Under the pieces are notes generated by a model. It was not told the DNA's origin and ran no database searches. It worked only from the letters and a program-made list of their open reading frames with translations. Of a stretch of DNA of 8,009 nt, positions 6,286 to 8,009 are shown piece after piece (position 1 is the first letter of the stretch; each line of letters starts with the position of its first letter). This DNA is from Thermoleophilia bacterium (GTDB lineage: Bacteria; Actinomycetota; Thermoleophilia; Miltoncostaeales; Miltoncostaeaceae), in contig JAEMRL010000096.1 in assembly GCA_016463385.1 (NCBI GenBank), forward strand, positions 1-8,009, read 5' to 3'. A program made the position numbers and the translations under genes.

Positions 6286-7759
6286 CCTGATCGCCGTCCT
6301 GGTGCTGATCGCGCCGCTGGCTCCCGTCGCCGTCGCGCTGGCCGTGCCGGCCGGCACCACCGCGACGGCCGCCGACCGGATCGGGCGCTGGGGCTCGGCC
6401 GTCGCGGCCCTGCCCGCCGTGCTGCTCGGCGCGCTCGCTCTGATCCGGGCCGGGGACGCGCCGCTCACCGGGTCGTGGTGGCTCGTCGACGCCCCGGGCG
6501 CGGTCTTCCTTCTCACCGTGTCGGTCGTCGGCGCGGCGTCGGCGGCCGTCTCGCCGGCCTGGCTGCGCACCAACCCCAGCTCGCGCGCCGGCGCCCTCGG
6601 ATCGCGGCGGGTCTACTGGATCGCCTTCCTGCTCTTCTGGGCGACGCTCGTCGCGGTGCCGCTGGCGCGCAACCTGGGCGTGGCGTGGATCCTCATCGAG
6701 GCCACGACCGCCGCGTCGGCCCTGCTGGTGGCCTTCAGCGGCAAGCGCAGCGCGCTCGAGGCCGGCTGGAAGTACCTGGTGCTGACGAGCCTCGGCCTCA
6801 CCGTCGCGCTGTTCGGCATCGTCGTGCTCTACGTCACCGCGGCGACCGGCGAGGCCTCGCTGGCCGTGCTCGACTGGGACGCGCTCGCGGCGCGGGCGGG
6901 CGCCCTCGAGCACGACGCCACGCTCGCCGCCTTCGTGCTGATCGTCGCCGGCCTGGCCACCAAGGCCGGGTGGGCGCCCGTGCACAACTGGCTTCCGGAC
7001 GCCCACAGCGAGGCGCCGCCGCCCGTGAGCGCCCTGCTGTCGGCGGCGCTCCTCCCCGCGGTCGCCCTGATCGCGTGGCGCCTGTCCCTGGCGCTGGTGC
7101 CGGCGGTCGGCGAGGACGCGGTGCGGATGCTGTTCGGCGGCTTCGGCCTGGTGTCGCTGGCCGTGGCCGTCCCGTTCCTCTGGCGCCCCCTGCCGTGGAA
7201 GCGCCTGCTGGCCTATTCGAGCCTCGAGCACATGGGCGTGATCGCGCTGGCGATCGCGTTCCAGCATCCGCTGGCCACGGCGGGGCTGCTGTTGCACGTG
7301 CTCGGCCACGGACTCGCCAAGTCGCTCGGCTTCTACGCCACGGTGCCGTTGCTGCGCTACCAGCCCTCGGCGGCGCGGCGTCCCCCCCGGGGCCTGGCGT
7401 CGCTCGACCGGGGTCTCGCCGGCGCGGTCGGGGTGAGCCTCGGCACGCTCTCGGGGCTACCGCCCTCGCCCCTCTTCCTCAGCGAGCTGCTGATCCTGGC
7501 GGGGGGCTTCGCAGGCGGGCCGGCCTGGATGAGCGCGCTGGCCGCCGTGTTGCTCGCCCTGGGCTTCCTCGGGATGGCCCACGTCCTGGTCGAGGGCCTC
7601 GCCGGGCGGCCCTCGGGGCGCCGCCCGAGCAGCCGTCGCGGCACGCGGCAGATCCAGGTGCTGGCGACGGTCGCCGCGGTCGCCCTGCTCGCGCTGACCG
7701 TCGTGGGCTACTCGCTGCCGGGCTCCGACATCGTCCGCGCCGTCACGGGCGTCGCCTGA
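6278..7759 (+). CDS. hyfF: HyfF-like antiporter-type membrane subunit
   Basis: This is a second antiporter-superfamily subunit, 493 residues, about 13-14 hydrophobic segments. Features in order are Glu141 in AWILIEATTAASALL, Lys165 in AGWKYLVLTSLG, Lys229 in LATKAGWAPVHNWLPDAHSE with His236 and His243, Lys308 in WKRLLAYSSLEHMG, His340, His344 and Lys348 in LHVLGHGLAKSLGFY, and Glu403 in LFLSELLILAG. The last is in the C-terminal helix where NuoM has a key Glu and NuoL/N have Lys. The VHNWLPDAHSEAP signature fits HyfF/HycQ. Aligned with hyfB, Pro260 occupies the place of its Lys227, so the two half-channels differ. The GTG at 6278 is chosen because it gives MDDLIAVLVL, a helix-leading start, and overlaps the hyfE stop. 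Its ribosome site is weak, implying coupling to hyfE translation. The stop overlaps hyfG by one base. Confidence 0.92.
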   Translation: MDDLIAVLVLIAPLAPVAVALAVPAGTTATAADRIGRWGSAVAALPAVLLGALALIRAGDAPLTGSWWLVDAPGAVFLLTVSVVGAASAAVSPAWLRTNPSSRAGALGSRRVYWIAFLLFWATLVAVPLARNLGVAWILIEATTAASALLVAFSGKRSALEAGWKYLVLTSLGLTVALFGIVVLYVTAATGEASLAVLDWDALAARAGALEHDATLAAFVLIVAGLATKAGWAPVHNWLPDAHSEAPPPVSALLSAALLPAVALIAWRLSLALVPAVGEDAVRMLFGGFGLVSLAVAVPFLWRPLPWKRLLAYSSLEHMGVIALAIAFQHPLATAGLLLHVLGHGLAKSLGFYATVPLLRYQPSAARRPPRGLASLDRGLAGAVGVSLGTLSGLPPSPLFLSELLILAGGFAGGPAWMSALAAVLLALGFLGMAHVLVEGLAGRPSGRRPSSRRGTRQIQVLATVAAVALLALTVVGYSLPGSDIVRAVTGVA

Positions 7760-8009
7760 TGCCGGCCCTCACCGTCACCACGGTCGAGCCGGGGCTCTGG
7801 CGCGAGACGATCGGCGGCCTGGGCGCCCGGGGCGGCCTGCCGCTGTCGCTGTTCGCCGCGGCCGGGGCGGACGGCGGCGCCGAGGTGCGCTGCCTGGCCG
7901 AGACCGCCGACGGCCCCCTGCTGGCCGTCTGTCCCGCGGTGGACGGCGGCGTCACGAGCGTCGCCGACCTCGTGCCGGCCCTGCACTGGGACGAGCGCGA
8001 GGCGCGCGA
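7759..8009 (+). CDS. hyfG: HyfG/HycE-like large subunit, N-terminal NuoC-like domain only (runs off right edge)
   Basis: The first 83 codons are visible. After a variable start (MPALTVTTVEPGLWRETIGG), the segment VTSVADLVPALHWDEREAR (65-83) matches the NuoC/30-kDa signature, in which a Ser-hydrophobic stretch, Pro, Trp and EREA(R/W)D lead to the family's LFG motif. In HyfG/HycE this domain is fused to a NuoD-like large subunit that in true hydrogenases binds the Ni-Fe centre through two CxxC motifs. Those motifs, if present, lie outside the window, so hydrogenase activity cannot be judged. The ATG shares its A with the hyfF stop (TGATG), indicating termination-reinitiation. A stand-alone NuoC-like protein is possible but less likely given the gene order hyfBCEF. 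Confidence 0.82.
   Translation, partial: MPALTVTTVEPGLWRETIGGLGARGGLPLSLFAAAGADGGAEVRCLAETADGPLLAVCPAVDGGVTSVADLVPALHWDEREAR

Noticed and set aside
4936..6573. A 545-codon leftward frame opposite hyfC, hyfE and hyfF
   Set aside because: Spans three real genes, has a biased composition (Ala, Thr, Arg, His, Gln) and no domain. It is another GC-bias shadow.
2784..7759. Complex I (nuo) or Mrp antiporter operon
   Set aside because: The HycD-type DNPDTHLELTMIHE anchor, HyfE signature and B-C-E-F-G order fit hydrogenase-4-like clusters. nuoA-N order and small Mrp subunits are absent.

Overview
The window is GC-rich (roughly three quarters G+C by eye), has actinobacterial-type codon use, and contains no tRNA, rRNA, CRISPR or insertion sequence. 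The gene content (an ECF sigma factor with a fused zinc finger, a stand-alone HD-GYP protein, and an ArsR-type regulator next to a Hyf-like membrane complex) suggests a deep-branching high-GC actinobacterium, possibly Thermoleophilia. That placement is inference from composition and gene style, not a database result.

Layout. Four genes point left. From the centre outward they are an ArsR-family repressor (2247-2651), a two-helix membrane protein of unknown function that overlaps it by 4 bp (1765-2250), an HD-GYP phosphodiesterase (1062-1724), and an ECF-type sigma factor with a C-terminal Cys/His zinc-finger motif that runs off the left edge (1-883). The right half is one rightward operon for the membrane arm and the start of the peripheral arm of a hydrogenase-4/formate-hydrogenlyase-like complex: hyfB (2784-4745), hyfC (4742-5668), hyfE (5665-6285), hyfF (6278-7759) and the first 83 codons of hyfG (7759 to the right edge). 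Every junction within the operon overlaps by 1 to 8 bp. There is no hyfD-like gene.

How the genes may work together. HyfB and HyfF are antiporter-type subunits (NuoL/M/N relatives). HyfC is the NuoH-like anchor that couples the peripheral arm to the membrane. HyfE is the small NuoK-like subunit, and HyfG begins with the NuoC-like domain normally fused to the large [NiFe]-type subunit. Electron transfer in the peripheral arm would drive ion movement through the membrane arm. Whether this is a true hydrogenase or a metal-less energy-converting hydrogenase-related (Ehr) complex depends on cysteine motifs beyond the right edge. The ArsR protein resembles Mycobacterium tuberculosis Rv0081, which heads the analogous Rv0081-Rv0087 locus. 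Here the regulator is divergent from the operon across an AT-rich island (about 2696-2740) that is the obvious place for operators and promoters.

The main oddity is start-codon usage. Neither hyfB nor the sigma factor has an ATG or GTG that yields a full-length protein with a good ribosome site. In both, an in-frame CTG lies 7 nt after a Shine-Dalgarno-like sequence, and that CTG overlaps the TGA stop of a short upstream reading frame (CTGA).
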